The translations under genes and the position numbers were made by a program. Shown in pieces: positions 1 to 22,369 of a stretch of 64,000 bases of DNA. A model generated the notes under the pieces. That model made no database searches. It saw nothing but the letters and a program-made list of their open reading frames with translations, and was not told the DNA's origin. Origin of the DNA: Opisthocomus hoazin. Lineage: Eukaryota; Chordata; Aves; Opisthocomiformes; Opisthocomidae. The stretch covers positions 5,456,001 to 5,520,000 of the forward strand of contig NC_134434.1 of the NCBI RefSeq assembly GCF_030867145.1. Direction: 5' to 3'. Position 1 is the first letter of the stretch. Every line of letters begins with the position of its first letter.

Positions 1-382
1 TGATGCTGCACATTTGTGCCCTTGTGTCTCATCTCAGCAGTGACATATCCAAAGGGACCAGGAGCATTTACACCCATCCTGAGAGGTGACTCAGCTGTCC
101 CCTCTCCTTCCATCCACAGCCACCCCCTCACCCACTTTGATGCATCTCACTGGTGGCAGCTGATGGGACTTAATGGGAGCGAAGGGGAGAGGAGCAGCTC
201 TGCCCAGCTGCTGAGGAGTGCTGAGCCTGCCACGCTGCAAGTGATGGTCTGGCTGTCTCCAGGCTCGGCTTCTGGAGAGGACAGACTGATGGGCCAGGCT
301 TCCTGAAGTCTTTTGGACACTGAGTGCTGGCCAGTTCAGAGACTTCTCTCTTCTCTGGATGCCAGAGCTGAGCTCTTCTGAG

Positions 383-437
383 GAATCATAGAATCATAGG
401 TTGGAAAAGACCTCTAAGATCATCAAGCCCAACCATA
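383..437 (-). repeat. CR1 LINE 3'-end fragment
   Basis: A short piece starts with doubled AATCATAG octamers and continues into the conserved CR1 3' segment (GGTTGGAAAAGACCTCTAAG) on this strand. It is the reverse complement of a CR1 3' terminus, so the element points to the minus strand. Only the last 55 bp or so are left. Confidence 0.8.
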
Positions 438-440
438 CCT

Positions 441-1395
441 TCAGCACAGGACACAAAGACAACAAAACACATTGGCCCAACCAGGCACTTTCTGATCTGT
501 TTCAATGTATTTTCTTCCTTTCATTCCGCAGACTGGGCCTGGCAGTGTCTGTCTGTCAGCCAGTACATCGTGCTCAGCATGTCGCTTGTAGCTCTACTTG
601 CAGACCGAGATGAAGTCCTGTGCTCCTGACTGGTCCTGATGTCCTGTCTGCTCCTGCTCAGCCCCAGCAGCCCCTGCCATCCCGAACATGAAGCTGCAGC
701 ACGTGTGGATGCTGCTTTGCAACATCATTTGCTGGAACTGCTTGGTTCTGTGGCCTCATCCATGCCTCCACACAGTGAAATGCCTGTTTTTAGAAAGCCA
801 GAGACCAGCAATCGAAACTTGAGGGCAGATTTTGCCTTTTCATATGTGCCATTCGTGCCACACCAGCAGAGCAAAGATAGCAGATACCATATTCACACAC
901 ACACCCCCCACACCCCGCCCCCCGCCAGTGCAAAGGCCCTACCCTAGCATGAGTAAGCCATACTCAAGTCCCAAATTACTGGGAGGCATTGTAACTAACA
1001 CTTCCTCCTCCACAGAGCTGGATGGATGGCATTGTTCCTCAGATGCAGCATTGTGACCTTCTGGCCAGCTGAGCAAGCTCTTGAGAAGAGACTATGTCAG
1101 GCTGTCTACCACAGGGACCGCAGACAAGCTAGTGGAGGGAGAAACCAGGAGCCCAGTGATCTCTATCTGTGGGCACGTCAGGGGAAGGGAGGTATCCCCG
1201 GAGACTTGCCAGATGCCTTTGTCATGAGCAGATGTCTAATACCAGCCTGGATTAGTCCCAGCCAAGCTGCTGGCAGGACAGAGAGGGGTGACACACAAGA
1301 AATGCTGTCCCTGGCCTTCTCCTAGGTGAGAAGGCATGACAAACAGGGATTTCCCTGACTGCTCCAGAGGATACTTGATTCCTGTCTGAGCCATG
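441..1395. other. non-coding stretch, no gene seen
   Basis: No open frame here resembles a known protein and none has a convincing splice context. The only local structure is a CA/C-rich simple tract at 892-925. Confidence 0.5.
892..925. repeat. CA/C-rich simple repeat
   Basis: A run of CA dinucleotides grades into C-rich sequence (CACACACACCCCCCACACC and similar). It is low-complexity DNA with no coding sign. Confidence 0.7.
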
Positions 1396-1692
1396 TCTAG
1401 TGGTCTTCATAGCGAGCAGCACACTCAGAGAGATGGGACCACCACAAACTGAAGCATAGGAAGTTCCGTCTGAACATGAGGAAGAACTTCTTCCCTCTGA
1501 GGGTGATGGAGCCCTGGAACAGGCTGCCAAGGCAGGCTGTGGAGTCTCCTTCTCTGGAGATATTCCAGACCTGCCTGGACGTGGTGCTGTGAAGCCTGCT
1601 GTAGGTGACCCTGCTTCGGCAGGAGGGTTGGACTGGGTGACCCACAGAGGTCCCTTCCAACCCCTACCATGCTGTGATTCTGTGATTCTGTG
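1396..1692 (+). repeat. CR1 LINE, 5'-truncated
   Basis: This shows the typical avian CR1 3' region: the GAGGAAGAACTTCTTCCCTC block, the GGAGATATTCCAGACC block and the GACCCACAGAGGTCCCTTCC block. It ends in TGTGATTCTGTGATTCTGTG octamers. Only the part after the reverse transcriptase is present. Confidence 0.9.
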
Positions 1693-4600
1693 AACAGCAC
1701 TTTCTGACTTTCCAGCCCAAACGATTCAGTGTCCTTGTACAGATGAGTCTACTGGAGAGGCTCTGGCCAGCCGGGAGGACAGGTTGTGCCTTGGATGGCA
1801 ACAATATGTCTAAACAACCCAAGTTCCCCACCTCTCTTCACATGACTAGGAGCCCGAAAAGATGCCTCTTCAAGAAGCCTTGGCAAGAGATGGTGCCCAT
1901 GGGCTAAAGCGGACAAGGTGGCACCCCAGGTGTGCACTGACACTGATATGACTCGGGTGAAGAGATCCTTGGTCAGGCTTGCCTGGAAGGGGAACTAGGG
2001 GTTGTAGGGGTGTGGGGGACAGATACTGGCTGCTCCAGCGTATGAAATAATTTCATCCTTCCTCTTCCCTTTCCCTGGGGAGCTGGGAAGGAAGGAAACC
2101 CTCTCATCTACGGTACGGCAAAGCCAGCCAAGGCATCCCCAGCCTAGCATAAAGACAAGCTCTGCTCTCATCACTTGTGAGATGCCAGAAGACGCCAAGG
2201 TGGAGCTGTGCTGGTCCTGGAGTCCGGCTCCAGGGTTTCCTGGACCATCCACCACGCTCCCCTTCTCCTGCCTGTTGGAGCCATCCTGCTGGCTCAGGGA
2301 CCTCAGCACCAGCACAGTGTGCTGAGCATCGCAAAGATGCAGCTCCTACCAGCTCTATTCACTTTCTTAGGCAAAGCAAAACTGATGTGACTCATGATGC
2401 CGTGGGATATGGAAGCAAAGATTAAAATTATCTAATCAGGTATCAGGGTTTCAGTTCTGTGGTGCTGTGTATAACAAACAACTTTTTTGTGTTAATAGCC
2501 CGCCTTCTCCTTCGGGAATTGCAGGGTCTGGATTTGTTTGCGTTGTGTTTTTTGGGTTTGGGTGGGGGTTTTTGGAAGATTTCTTTCTCTTGGCACAGAG
2601 AAGAGATGATTAAAGTATTGGCTAAATCTGCAGTCTGTTTTGCCTCTTGTTGATGGGAAATCCCCAGCACACTGAGATGTTGTTATCGGTTTAATCTGGA
2701 CTCTGCCAATATTTCCTCTGGAGCAGCCTGCTACTCCATCGGTGTGGGCATGAGCTAGCAATGCCGGTACTCACTGCTGCACGCCCTGCTCTGCGGGGCA
2801 TCTCAGTCCCAGTGCCTGTGGTGGGATTCCCACCGGAGGGGCTTGTGGCTCAGAGCGGCCAGATGCAGAGAGGCCACCACGCAGTCCATGTGACAGGGAC
2901 ATGCTCTGACACCGAGCACGGCTCTACGGAAGGGCACTGTCAGCTCCAGACCCTGTAGGATGCTCTCACCTGGAGAACCTGCTACCTCCCCTTTTTAGGC
3001 ATTCTGCAAGGAGGCACGGGGACATCCCTGTGCTAGCACTGACCACTGTCTCCAACAGTGACTTCAGAAGACACTGCTGGCCTGTTAACCCCATGATTAG
3101 CACTTACCCGGAACTTGGCATGCCAAGCACCACTGGGTGCCAAATGGCAAAGACCTGGAATTCATTAAACTCGAATTAGAGCATTAGTTTTGCACGCGCA
3201 GTTTCCAGCCACCTGATCCAAGAGAGGATGTGGATGCCAGAGCTTCCTGGTCACCTCTCAGCAGTCACTGGCATAAAAGCCCCTCATCTCATCTGTGAGT
3301 GACTGCAAGCTTCCCTGGTCCTACACAACTGATGAGACCCAGCAAAGCACAGACTCTGGCCTGCCTCTCTGCTCCTACTCAGCCCATCTACCACCTCCTT
3401 GTCTTCTCTAGCATGTCCACCATGAGGTGCTTCTCACATACTCTTTAATCATGCACTCCAAGGACAGGAAACACCAAAACCCACAAGATCCTGCAGTTTG
3501 CAGCCTGCCAGTCTTGAGAGTACCTGAGGGGTGGGATACAGGAGGGCGAGACTTGGGGGGCTATGAGAAGACATGGTGCAGCCAGACCCCCTTCAGTGCT
3601 CCATTAAACAAAGTGCCACATACAGAAGACATTTGATGTTCCACAGCTCCTCTACAAGTGGTACCACTGAGGCTTGGTGAGGACAGAAGGCTGTTCTCAG
3701 TGAGCAATTATATCAACAGAGTTTAGGGCTTTGAGCATTAAAGGATATTAACCCAGGGAGGCAGTTTCTTGCCTTTCCAAAGATTTTTTCAGCCTGGTCC
3801 AAAAGTGAAATGTTAGATCAGGAGCCAGAAATGGAAGGGCTGGATATCTTGCTGCAGCAGCAGGAGCTGCTCTGTACTGCTGCAATACCAGGGAACTCCA
3901 AAATCCAGCCCGACTTTTTAGGATCTTGTTTCTGTTCCGCTTCAACCACCCTGCTGTGACACAGCCTGAGGCCTCTCTCTGCAAAGCTCCCAGGCGGCGA
4001 AAATATCTACGAACCCAGCTTCCAACAGACATTTATTTGTTTGGGTTGAAATCAATGCACATGAAACGGTGTCGCTCCCGCGTGCTGCGCACCTTTGCCA
4101 TCAGTTAAAATACAGGCCAAATAGTATCGCATGACCAGGACAGCAGCCTGTCTCCTTCTCCACGACCAGCCACACAAACACAGCCAGCAAACACAGAATG
4201 AAACCTTGCCTGTCTGCCCCCGGCCATCCTCCCTGCCCGCCCAAGCACCGCTCAGCAGCTGAACTTTGGGTCTTGGGGCGTTGTAGCGTGGAGGTAGGGA
4301 TGAATTAGGGGAGCAAGTTTTGAGTCAAGGGCTCTTCCTTGCCTTTGGCTCTGTCTGGGTCCAACCAGACAGACTGGCTTTGTTACTCACTCTTCCCAAG
4401 AAGACCCTGGGGAAGGTTACTCACTCTTCCCAAGAAGACCCTGGGGAAGGTCTGGACAGTGAGAGGGGCCTTCTAGGTCTTGAGCCTTTGGTCTGTGTGG
4501 GTGAAAGCAAACACTCATATTGCACCACATGCATGACTGCACAGTGACCAAGCAAAGCAAAGCATCCCCAGAACAGTTTCTGGCAGAGCAGGGAGTGAGT

Positions 4601-6133
4601 GGCCCAGTCTGTTCCATCAACTCCAGGATGGATGCTACCGATGAGGGCTGTCACCCCTGCTTGTACAACAGCTTGGACTATGTACTGCCCCTCACTCCAT
4701 GATACAGGGCTGGCAAAGCAGAGAGGAGCTCTCTGTGACTTAATTTGACCCTGTGATCGACAGAGTGTTCCCTCCAGCCCACGCTGAATCTTCACGCAAG
4801 CAAGGAGAGCACCAGGAACTGGCAGGTGGTGGCTGTAGGATGCTGTAGGACATTAACAATAAGCAGCACAAAGTAAGCAGGCTTCAGACTGAGACCACTG
4901 AAGTCAACTCAGGTGACAAGAACCAAAGTGGAGTCAAGTTCGCTAGAGATGACCAGGTGTCATGTCAGCCCATTCGGGCCTTCCACTCTGGTCTGTGAGT
5001 GTGCAGAGGGATTGGTTTAGTCTGTGGACTTTTCTGGCTGCTGGTAAGATCCATATGGGGAGGACATTGCTCAGGAAGGACGAGCGGAAACCCCCTTGCA
5101 AAGGTTAGAAAACAGGTTCCTACACACTGGTTTTTCTGGCAGTGCTGATAAAGAAATGCAGGAGGAGCTTGGACGTGCTTACAGCATTGCACTGGGAAGG
5201 ATCCCACCTGCACTGTGTTTTATAAGGATGAATGTGCTATTAGGTGCAATGGAAAGAGCCAAATGGGTTGTGACCATCTCACTGGCATGGGTATGTTGGA
5301 CAACAACCCAGATAGGACCACCATCTCAAGACCCTCCAGCAAGCTGCAGCTGGACTGAGCTGGAAGAATCAGCCTTTTGGCCAGAGCCACGCAAATGCAA
5401 GGCCATCCCAGGACACCCAGTGAAGCCATATCAGCCTATGGGGCACAGGGGCAGGCGGGGTGGGAGAAGTGAGGGGCCTTCGCACCCAGCAAGAAAGGGA
5501 GACCCTCTCCTGCCACGATGGGCATTAGCAGCTCTGGCTGTGCCACCTCAACACGGGTGGATGCTCAGCAGGGACAACAGGAACTGAGACACTGAGTGAC
5601 CTCAGGGTGCCATGAGTCTTTTGCACAAGACTTTATGTCTAGCTCATGGTGCCAAGCACAGAGGCTCTGGCCGGGGCACTGGAGTGCAGGACCGAATGCC
5701 CTCTTGGAAGTGAGAATGTCTCTCATCAGCTGTCTCTGCCCTCCCCTGCCACTTCTCCAGTCTCCTCTTTGGTTTTCATTTCCTTCTGCATGTTGCCCTC
5801 TTCTTCTGAATTTTTCTCCTTTTCTCTTTTGCTCTAATTTCCTCCTTTTTCTTGGAGCTGAAAAATGAATCCAGTAATAGTGAGGCGGGGAAAACAACTC
5901 ATCTGCCTGTAGTTCAACACACCAGGTCTGTACTCCGGTGACATCATCACAAGAATTAGCCCTTCATTCAGCCGGCTCTGGGGACTGCCCTTCACACTTC
6001 ACTCAGCTCTACCCAGAGCCATAGAGCACCTTGCAGTAAAAGTGATGCAAACACAAGGAAACCCAGACCAGAGATATTCCCCACCAAGGGTCCTCAGGAG
6101 ACATCCCATAGAGACTCACAAGGTGGTACAAGG
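1693..6133. other. non-coding stretch, no gene seen
   Basis: The region was scanned on both strands. The open frames are short, lack recognisable domains and overlap each other, as expected by chance. The one clear structure is a 34-bp tandem duplication at 4382-4449. Confidence 0.5.
4382..4449. repeat. 34-bp perfect tandem duplication
   Basis: The 34-bp segment that begins GTTACTCACTCTTCCCAAGA occurs twice, back to back and without mismatch (4382-4415 and 4416-4449). A perfect match suggests a recent slippage event, possibly polymorphic. Confidence 0.9.
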
Positions 6134-6429
6134 CTAAGGATGATACATCATCTGTGGCCACAGCATGTCTTGGATGGTGGAGCACAATGCTTTCTGAACA
6201 TTAGTTCCCAGTGCTTTTTTTATCACTCTGTCCAGGTGAAGGACTGTACCAGTCCTCTTTGTCACGGACTTGCTTACTGCTGCTGCACACACCTCTTCCA
6301 AGCTGAGCTCAGGAGGAATTTGGTGTTTGTTGATGTCATGGAGGAGATGACCATTGATGTAGCACCAAGGACACATGCCATCATTCAAGCTTGCACCAGC
6401 CTGCTTGGTAAGTCTCTTCGGTGGTGGTG
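6134..6429 (-). CDS. candidate last exon of the BMERB1-like gene
   Basis: On the minus strand a pyrimidine-rich CCCACTGCAG acceptor at 6430 opens into a frame running to a TAG at 6134. The preceding exon (8903-8976) ends in a phase that needs two bases, and this frame supplies exactly that. It begins Pro-Pro-Pro-Lys and then has a Cys-rich stretch (GMCPWCYIN), loosely like the proline-rich, cysteine-containing C-terminus of BMERB1. Against it, the frame continues about 70 residues beyond that point, ends without a CaaX-type cysteine motif, and the similarity is weak. It could be a chance open frame. The real last exon may lie elsewhere, to the left of this window or in the 2.5-kb intron. Confidence 0.25.
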
Positions 6430-8902
6430 CTGCAGTGGGAAGCATGAACAATGACGGGAAGTTGAAACTCTCGGAGGAGAGCAGATTGTGGACTCTGGCT
6501 GGAGACCTGGGGAGGAAAGGCAAGAGAGAGGAAACCATGGGTTGCGACCTTGGGTTCCCCTTGGTGCCCCCATTCTCCAACGGTTAGAGAGCCAACCCTG
6601 CTTTATAGAGTGTCTAATGTCAATGGGACTCACTCTCAAGTGTGAGGCCACCTGCCACAATGGAAGTCTCCAGCAATATTAAGGAGAAGATGTATCCTCC
6701 CACAGAGACTACAACCCACTGGACCTCCATTACCATCATAGTCCTCTTACAGAATGCTTGTCACACATGCTATCAGTCAGGACCTAGCACTCAGCTTTGG
6801 CCATGCTCATCACATACCGGGTGAAGCCCAGGCACAGAGGAAGGTGGGAGCTCAGTGGGCGGGTGGTTTCACCTCCTTGCCAGCTGCCCCATGATAAGCT
6901 GTAAGGTCTGGACTCAGATTTGGGGTGCTGGGGCACAGAATTTCACTTCAACTGTATTAAAGCACATCCTTATAGACATAACTTCATCTCAGCTGTGACT
7001 TGTTTCACCTGTGTCCTCACCACACTCTGGCAGGAGTGAGTTCAGCTCACCAACTATCACTACTTCAGCCTTTGCTCCATCCCATACCAAGCTGTTTAGG
7101 CCTTGCTTGACTTCTCTGCACCCTACAAACACCAATTTGGGCAGCATGTGCCGTGAAGCACTGTCACGCATAGGCATATGAGTAGGGAGGCAGCCTGAGC
7201 CAGGCAGAGGTGGTCCCGTGGGGATCCAACCACCCACCTCGGTGAGCCTGGTCACTTCAGCCTCCTCCCAGGATAAGGCAGGGGAGTCCATACCAGGCTG
7301 CACTGGCAAGAAGCAGCTCTCTATGGGTCTGCCACTCCCTCAGACTTCTACAAAGTGACAATGCTTAGAATGAGTTTATGATGTCCTGAACCACTGGTAA
7401 ATGGGTGGGGCTGTCTGGTTGTCCCTCGGCAGCCAGAGGATGGTCCTGTACAACTGACACAGCCTGGCCCTTAGTATGCTCTGTTCTAAAAATAATGGGC
7501 ACATCACTTTACGGTTGGCACCTATGGCTGTCAGCAGATGCCAGTGATTTAACCACAACCTGCTGAAAAAGAGCAGGCAGGAGAAGGTGTGTGAGGATCC
7601 TAAAGGACAGGAAGGTCTGATGGCTTCTCAGGTTTTCAAAGACGACATTACGAGAAGACGAAGTCGTTGGTGGTGTAAGTCCATGAGCACCAGGTGTGCA
7701 TAGCAGTGATACTTTTGACCAACAGCTCCCTCCTGTACATGCTTACAAGGAGATGCCTGGGTGCCTGGGGTACGCTACCCGCAGCGTGCCTGGCCCTGCT
7801 CAGCCCTGCCCTCCATCTCTCTTCCCACCCATCTCCATCCCCTCGTCCTCCTCCCAGCCACAAACAATGCCGTTTTCCTTCCAGCCCCTCTCTCAGATCT
7901 CGGTGGGGCCCCGGCACTTTTCCCCGACGGCAGCCCCCCAGCACAGGGCTGCAGCCTGGTGGTCCCTCACACCCCACCCCTGCAGCACCGGGAGCTGTGC
8001 GTGTCCCAGGCATCAGTGCTCACTTGGCCATTTCAGCACCCCAAGGAAGCCCCTCTTGCCCGACCCAGCTTCCCGGGATGTGTACGCTACCTTGGTCATG
8101 TCCTGTGCAGAGGAGCCCCAGCTAGCCTACATGATGGAGCAGGTGAAGCCACAGCACTCCTTGAGCAGCGTGAGGCCCGTTTTGGTCATGTACGGTGCGG
8201 AGGTTTGCTGTCCCCTGGAAGTCATTTTCTTCTCTTTGACAGGAGCTACGGAAAGAGGAACTCATGTCTGCCTGGTGATAAAGGCACAGGCCCATCGCTT
8301 CTTCTTAGAGCTCCTTTCCCTGTTAAGATGCTGACCCTCCTCACAGGATGCTCCTGCATCCAAGAGGCACACCACCATGTGTACCTTGTGGGTGTCCATA
8401 GGCAGGACACAGGCACAGGGACCCTGGGCTGGAAATGCCTCCCACCACACTGGGGAAGTGTTCATCCAACCATGATGGAGGCACAGGGAAGAGGGTGGCC
8501 TGCTGTCAGAGGCCATAAAGAGAGGAGGACTGGATGGATACCACAACTTGTGACCTCAGGTAATGGTGTGATGAAATGTAAGAAGCTGGTTGGAAAGGGT
8601 CAGATGAAGTATATTAAACATAAAAGGACACCTACTCGTCCCCATTCTCATTGGACATGGTGGCTGGGAAATGCCAGAAGGGAAGCATAACATCTGTCCC
8701 GATTCAGGATGTTTCCACAATGTGATCTCAAGAACCACCATCCCCCGGCTGCCATTTCCCCACACCCTCCTCCAGCAACAGATGGCCTCCAGGTAAGCTA
8801 GCCCCATGCAGAGCAATGAAATCTTGGAGACAGAGTGCTTAGGAAAGTGGAGAAAGAGCCAAGGAGGTTCAACACAAAGTATAAAACTCATCAACCACCT
8901 AC

Positions 8903-17904
<9,002 letters not shown>

Positions 17905-18673
17905 CTGCAGATGAAACAGGAGCCACGTTAGCCAGCAGGAGATGTTAAACACGTGCTGAGGACAACGGGGAGCGCAGGGCTGTCACGGGAAGCCCCCCCT
18001 GCAAACACCAGACCAGCATCACCACTAAGAATGTGCAGTTTTAAACTCATTTTCAGGCCTCGTGCTACCTTGCTGAGTGCTGCCAGAGGAGACAGCCCAA
18101 CAGGCACTTGGAATGTCACCAACATGTACAAGGGCATCGAGCTGCCAGCGGCTGTGTTTCGCCTTGATTTATGCTTTGTGTGAGGCTGGGCACTGGAACA
18201 GGGCTGCTCGTTGCTGCGTTAGCATCAGAGCTGGTCGGGCTTGCTGAGCGCAGCTCCAAACACGCCTGCAATATGCATGAAGTGTCTGCGTGAAAGAAGA
18301 CCTCAGAGGCCAGCAGGCCACCTCGTCTGAGCTCGCAGCTCTCCGAGCCTTAGAAACAAGCATCATTTCGCCTGCTTGTGCTGGCTTTGCAGCGCACCCT
18401 GCTCACACCGATGTTGTGGCAGGCTCAGCACTGCTGAGAAAGCCCCAAATTTCCAGGGATCTTCCCCTCTGCTGAACAGCAGGAGGTCAAGGGAGCTAAA
18501 TACTGATGGAGGGAAGGGCAGGAATATCTCTCTCTTCTTCCAGAACCACGTAAGCCTCAGGCATTGTCAGCACATGGACCAAGGACCCAGAGACATGAGC
18601 CTGTCCTCCAGTATGTGCCAGGACCAAACACTGGACCCACACAGCTCAGAGGGGCATCCTAAGGAGTCGTGGA

Positions 18674-19232
18674 GTCCCCTCTACTCTGCCCTAGTGAGGC
18701 CCCATCTGGAGTACTGTGTCCAGTTCTGGGCTCCCCACTTCAAGAAAGATGAGGAGCTACTGGAGAGAGTCCAGCGGAGGGCTACGAGGATGGTGAGGGG
18801 ACTGGAGCACCTCTTGTATGAGGAAAGGCTGAGGGAGCTGGGCTTGTTCAGCCTGGAGAAGAGAAGGCTGAGAGGGGACCTTAGAAATGCTTATAAATAT
18901 CTGCAGGGTGGGTGTCAGGAGGACGGGGCCAGACTCTTTCCAGTGGTGCCCAGCGACAGGACAAGGGGCAACGGGCACAAACTGAAGCCGAGGAAGTTCC
19001 AGCTGAAGATAAGGAAGAACTTCTTCCCTCTGAGGGTGACGGAGCCCTGGCCCAGGCTGCCCAGGGAAGTTGTGGAGTCTCCTTCTCTGGAGATATTCCA
19101 GACCTGCCTGGACGCGGTGCTGTGCAGCCTGCTCTGGGTGACCCTGCTTCAGCAGGGGGTTGGGCTGGGTGACCCACAGAGGTCCCTTCCAACCCCGACC
19201 ATGCTGGGATTCTGTGATTCTGTGATTCTATG
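18674..19232 (+). repeat. CR1 LINE, 5'-truncated, with ORF2 C-terminal remnant
   Basis: The piece starts in the CR1 ORF2 C-terminus ([19 protein letters not shown]), runs through [17 protein letters not shown] and the conserved 3' UTR, and ends in ATTCTGTGATTCTATGA. The remnant of the frame is still open but lacks the reverse transcriptase core. Confidence 0.92.
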
Positions 19233-20225
19233 AAGCTCCCATACCTGGTCCCTCTCTGTTGCAGGCTGGATGAAGTTTCACCCATCCTTCCCAACTCACA
19301 GGCAGAAAAAGCCCCCATGGTACCCAGCAGGCCAGTTCGGCTTCCTCGTCCTCTGCTGTGCTGAGCATCACCTCTGTAACCCACCTGGGGAAACTGAGGC
19401 AGGGAGAGGGGATGTCACTTGCTCAGGGCAAGAGTCAAGAGCCTCACATCAAAACGTGGGGAAAAGGGGCTGTAATTATATTTTAGAAGAGTGCAGTGGC
19501 AAGCCCAGGGACAGACAGGACAAGAGCCCAGCAACCTCAATCCCTTGCTCTGACCTCCCCCCGCCACTGATTTACACACAGACGTCCCTCTGATGTCCCA
19601 CTGCTTTACACAAGCCTGTCACACCGATTTACACGAGGGTGCCGTGCCGACTCACATGGTGCCTGCGAGCCTGCACATCCCACAGCAGCTCCCAGCCCAT
19701 TTTACGGGGATGGCCGAGGTTTTGCTTCCAGGCCAGCTCCCACCCCCAGCCTGGCCTGGCTTTCAGAGACACCTCACTGAGCTTATTATCAGTGACACGC
19801 AGCAGCACGCTCAGCACACACGGGCTAATCTGGCTCTCCTGTGATGTGCACACAGCGCAGGGCGGGGCGGGGGGGTGGCTGAACAGCTACCGCAAAGCCA
19901 GGCTATGGGAAAACCTCAAAAATCACAAACATCAAGGGCAAATTCTGCTTCTTTTGAATCTCCGCAGGACACATCTCCCCTCCGAGACTTTGCCTTCCTG
20001 CAGCCCTGGGACTGTCCCCGTGCAGGGAGGGGGGAAAGCACAGCCAAGGAGCACCGGCTCTGGGAGCAGGATTTTGCGGGCAGCCAAGGTGTGGGAACTG
20101 GAGATGTCAGAAATGGACCGCGTGGCTTGGGGATCCCAAACGGGACCCAGGCCAGCGCTGAGCATTACAGGTCAGGGAAGTAAAACACTCTGCACTCACC
20201 GGTCCTCTACTCATCACGTAAAACA

Positions 20226-20510
20226 GACTCTTTTCAGTGGTGCCCAGCGACAGGACAAGGGGCAATGGGCACAGACTGAAGCCGAGGAAGCTCCAGCTGA
20301 AGATAAGGAAGAACTTCTTCCCTCTGAGGGTGACGGAGCCCTGGCCCAGGCTGCCCAGGGAGGCTGTGGAGTCTCCTTCTCTGGAGATATTCCAGCCCCG
20401 CCTGGCCGCGGTGCTGTGCAGCCTGCTCTGGGTGACCCTGCTTGGGCAGGGGGTTGGGCTGGGTGACCCACAGAGGGCCCTGCCAACGCTGAACATTCTG
20501 TGATTCTGTG
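20226..20510 (+). repeat. CR1 LINE 3' fragment
   Basis: This contains only the last 285 bp or so of CR1, from the CAGTGGTGCCCAGCGACAGG block to the TGTGATTCTGTG end. Confidence 0.9.
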
Positions 20511-20914
20511 AGAAATCATTCTCAGAGGGAGGCATGTTTCCGAGGGTTCTGGCAGAGGAGGTTTAATAATCGTAACATGAGTGGTTTGGGTTAGCGTGAC
20601 TGGTTTGAAGAACAGTTTTCCACTGTTTCTGGCTTAGAAACTCCTGAGGACTACTTGCAGCTTATCCCCCTCTTCCTCCAGCCACAAAGGCCACATTCAG
20701 CCAACGCCAGCCTGATGAATCCTCGACCGTTCCCCATTCTAAGCTGTCACGATGCTCTCAGTAACCAGTGTCTGCTCAGGACAGACCAACAAATACACGG
20801 GTTAGACGAGGTGTGGGGTTGGACACGCTGCCCTCCAGCAGCTCTTGCTCAATGCCTCTGCTGCAAACGTGAGCAGAAGCCCTCCCTTAGCCTTGTTTCT
20901 AGGGGCCTGAAGGG

Positions 20915-21002
20915 GGTTGCTAGGGGACCGGACTGTGGTTGCTACAGGACCAGGATGCGGTTGCTAGGGGGCCGCACTGCGGTTGCTAGGGGACCGGGAT
21001 GC
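20915..21002. repeat. 4 x 22-bp tandem repeat with X-box-like core
   Basis: Four head-to-tail copies of GGTTGCTAGGGGACCGGRYT plus two bases, each exactly 22 bp (20915, 20937, 20959, 20981). Each holds GTTGCTAGGGGACC or a one- or two-base variant, which resembles the RFX-factor X-box. It sits at the edge of a small CpG-rich patch (about 21000-21190) upstream of the BMERB1-like exons, where a promoter would be plausible. The function is inferred. Confidence 0.85.
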
Positions 21003-22369
21003 TGAGGTCCCTCGTCCCAAGCATCCTGCTGCTCTGCCACCCCAGAGCTCCTCTTGCCCGGGATATTTTGCTGCACCCGCGCCAGCGCTGCCAAGCAGCG
21101 GGGCCGGGCAGGAGCTCCTTGAGGGTGCAGGCGGTACAGCCGGCGTGTGTTGTAGGCAGCCACTCCCTGGGGTTCAGCCGGGCTTCAGTGCAGCTCTGGA
21201 CCTGTCAGGAAAAAACCTGCATCGCTCCAAGTGTCGCTTCTGTGACCAGGCTGCAATGACAAGGCTGATTATTTTACAGATGCTCCAGTAAACAAAGATG
21301 TGAGATTACTGCAGCTTTCATTAGCCAAGGACAAATCTAATCACTCTTAGGAGCACAGGGGTGGGTCTGAGCGAAGGGGGACTGTCACTCCTGGCCTGGG
21401 TGGGTGGGTGGAAAACCCAGTATATCTTTGATCACTGGTGGCAGAAGTATTTGACTGAGGTTATCCGACAGCTGTTTCCCAGTGGATGAGCGCAAGGACT
21501 TGAAACAGGTGTCAGCATCGCTGCTTCTCCCTTCTCATCCCACAACCTCATTAGCAGGAGCCATCCCAGGCAGGAGAGGTGAATCCTCACCTGTCTACAT
21601 GAAAGGAGGAGGTGGCAATGCTGAGTTGCTCTCCCCTGTCTGCGGCAGGAGGCTGGGATGTGATTTCAGCCCATAGGCAGCTGCCCACAAGAGCAAGAAA
21701 GCTCCTGGCTCAGTCGTGGGTGGGCTCCCATCAGAGACGAGGAACACCACATGGCTAGGACCACCCTGCTCAGAAGGAGCTGCTCGCACACAGCCCTCCT
21801 CCCTGGTCACCCTTCTGTAGGACACTTCCCAGCAGCCTCCCACTGTAGGTCAGGAGGATCATGTGAAACGGGGATGGCTCAGAGGTCTACACCATGCAGC
21901 AATGGGTGCAGGCTTGGAGCTGGAAGCTCCCTGGCCCTTGGCTGTGCCTTCAAGATGGTGTGGTCAGGGTCATGGCTCTCTGCATCCCTCAGGCAAGACG
22001 TGTCCTCAGGCATGCCAGGGATCGGCTCACCAAAGCAGTAAGTCCTGGACAAGAAGCTCTAAGAGAACAGTCGTGTGCCTGGAGCTGCTTAATTCAGGGC
22101 AGAAGCAGAGGAAGGGCAGCCCCAGGCGAGCGCTCCTGCAAAATGAAGCCCATGAACCTGGGAAGGAGCACGTGGACAAGGGGATGCAGAGCTATGCCTC
22201 TGCACCAAAACCTCCCGCTAAACCTCACAAGAACCCAGTGAATCCATACAGGTGACTAATGCGCAGCTCATAGGATGGTGAGATGAACTTGCTGATGGAG
22301 ACTCCGTCCATCGGCCAGTGTCTGCTCAGGAGTAAGGACTGAACATCTGAGCGAGGGCAGGGGCTGGGG
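21003..22369. other. non-coding stretch with a CpG-rich patch
   Basis: About 21000-21190 is CpG-rich. On the minus strand it contains a frame beginning MAAYNTRRLYRLHP, but no clear donor follows, so a first exon of the BMERB1-like gene cannot be assigned. The rest shows no gene. Confidence 0.4.

Noticed and set aside
7761-8690. 309-codon plus-strand frame in the last BMERB1-like intron
   Set aside because: It is Pro/Ser/His-rich without domain or splice support, and overlapping frames are equally open.
18376-19233. 285-codon plus-strand frame
   Set aside because: It is CR1-derived through most of its length (ORF2 C-terminus and 3' UTR).
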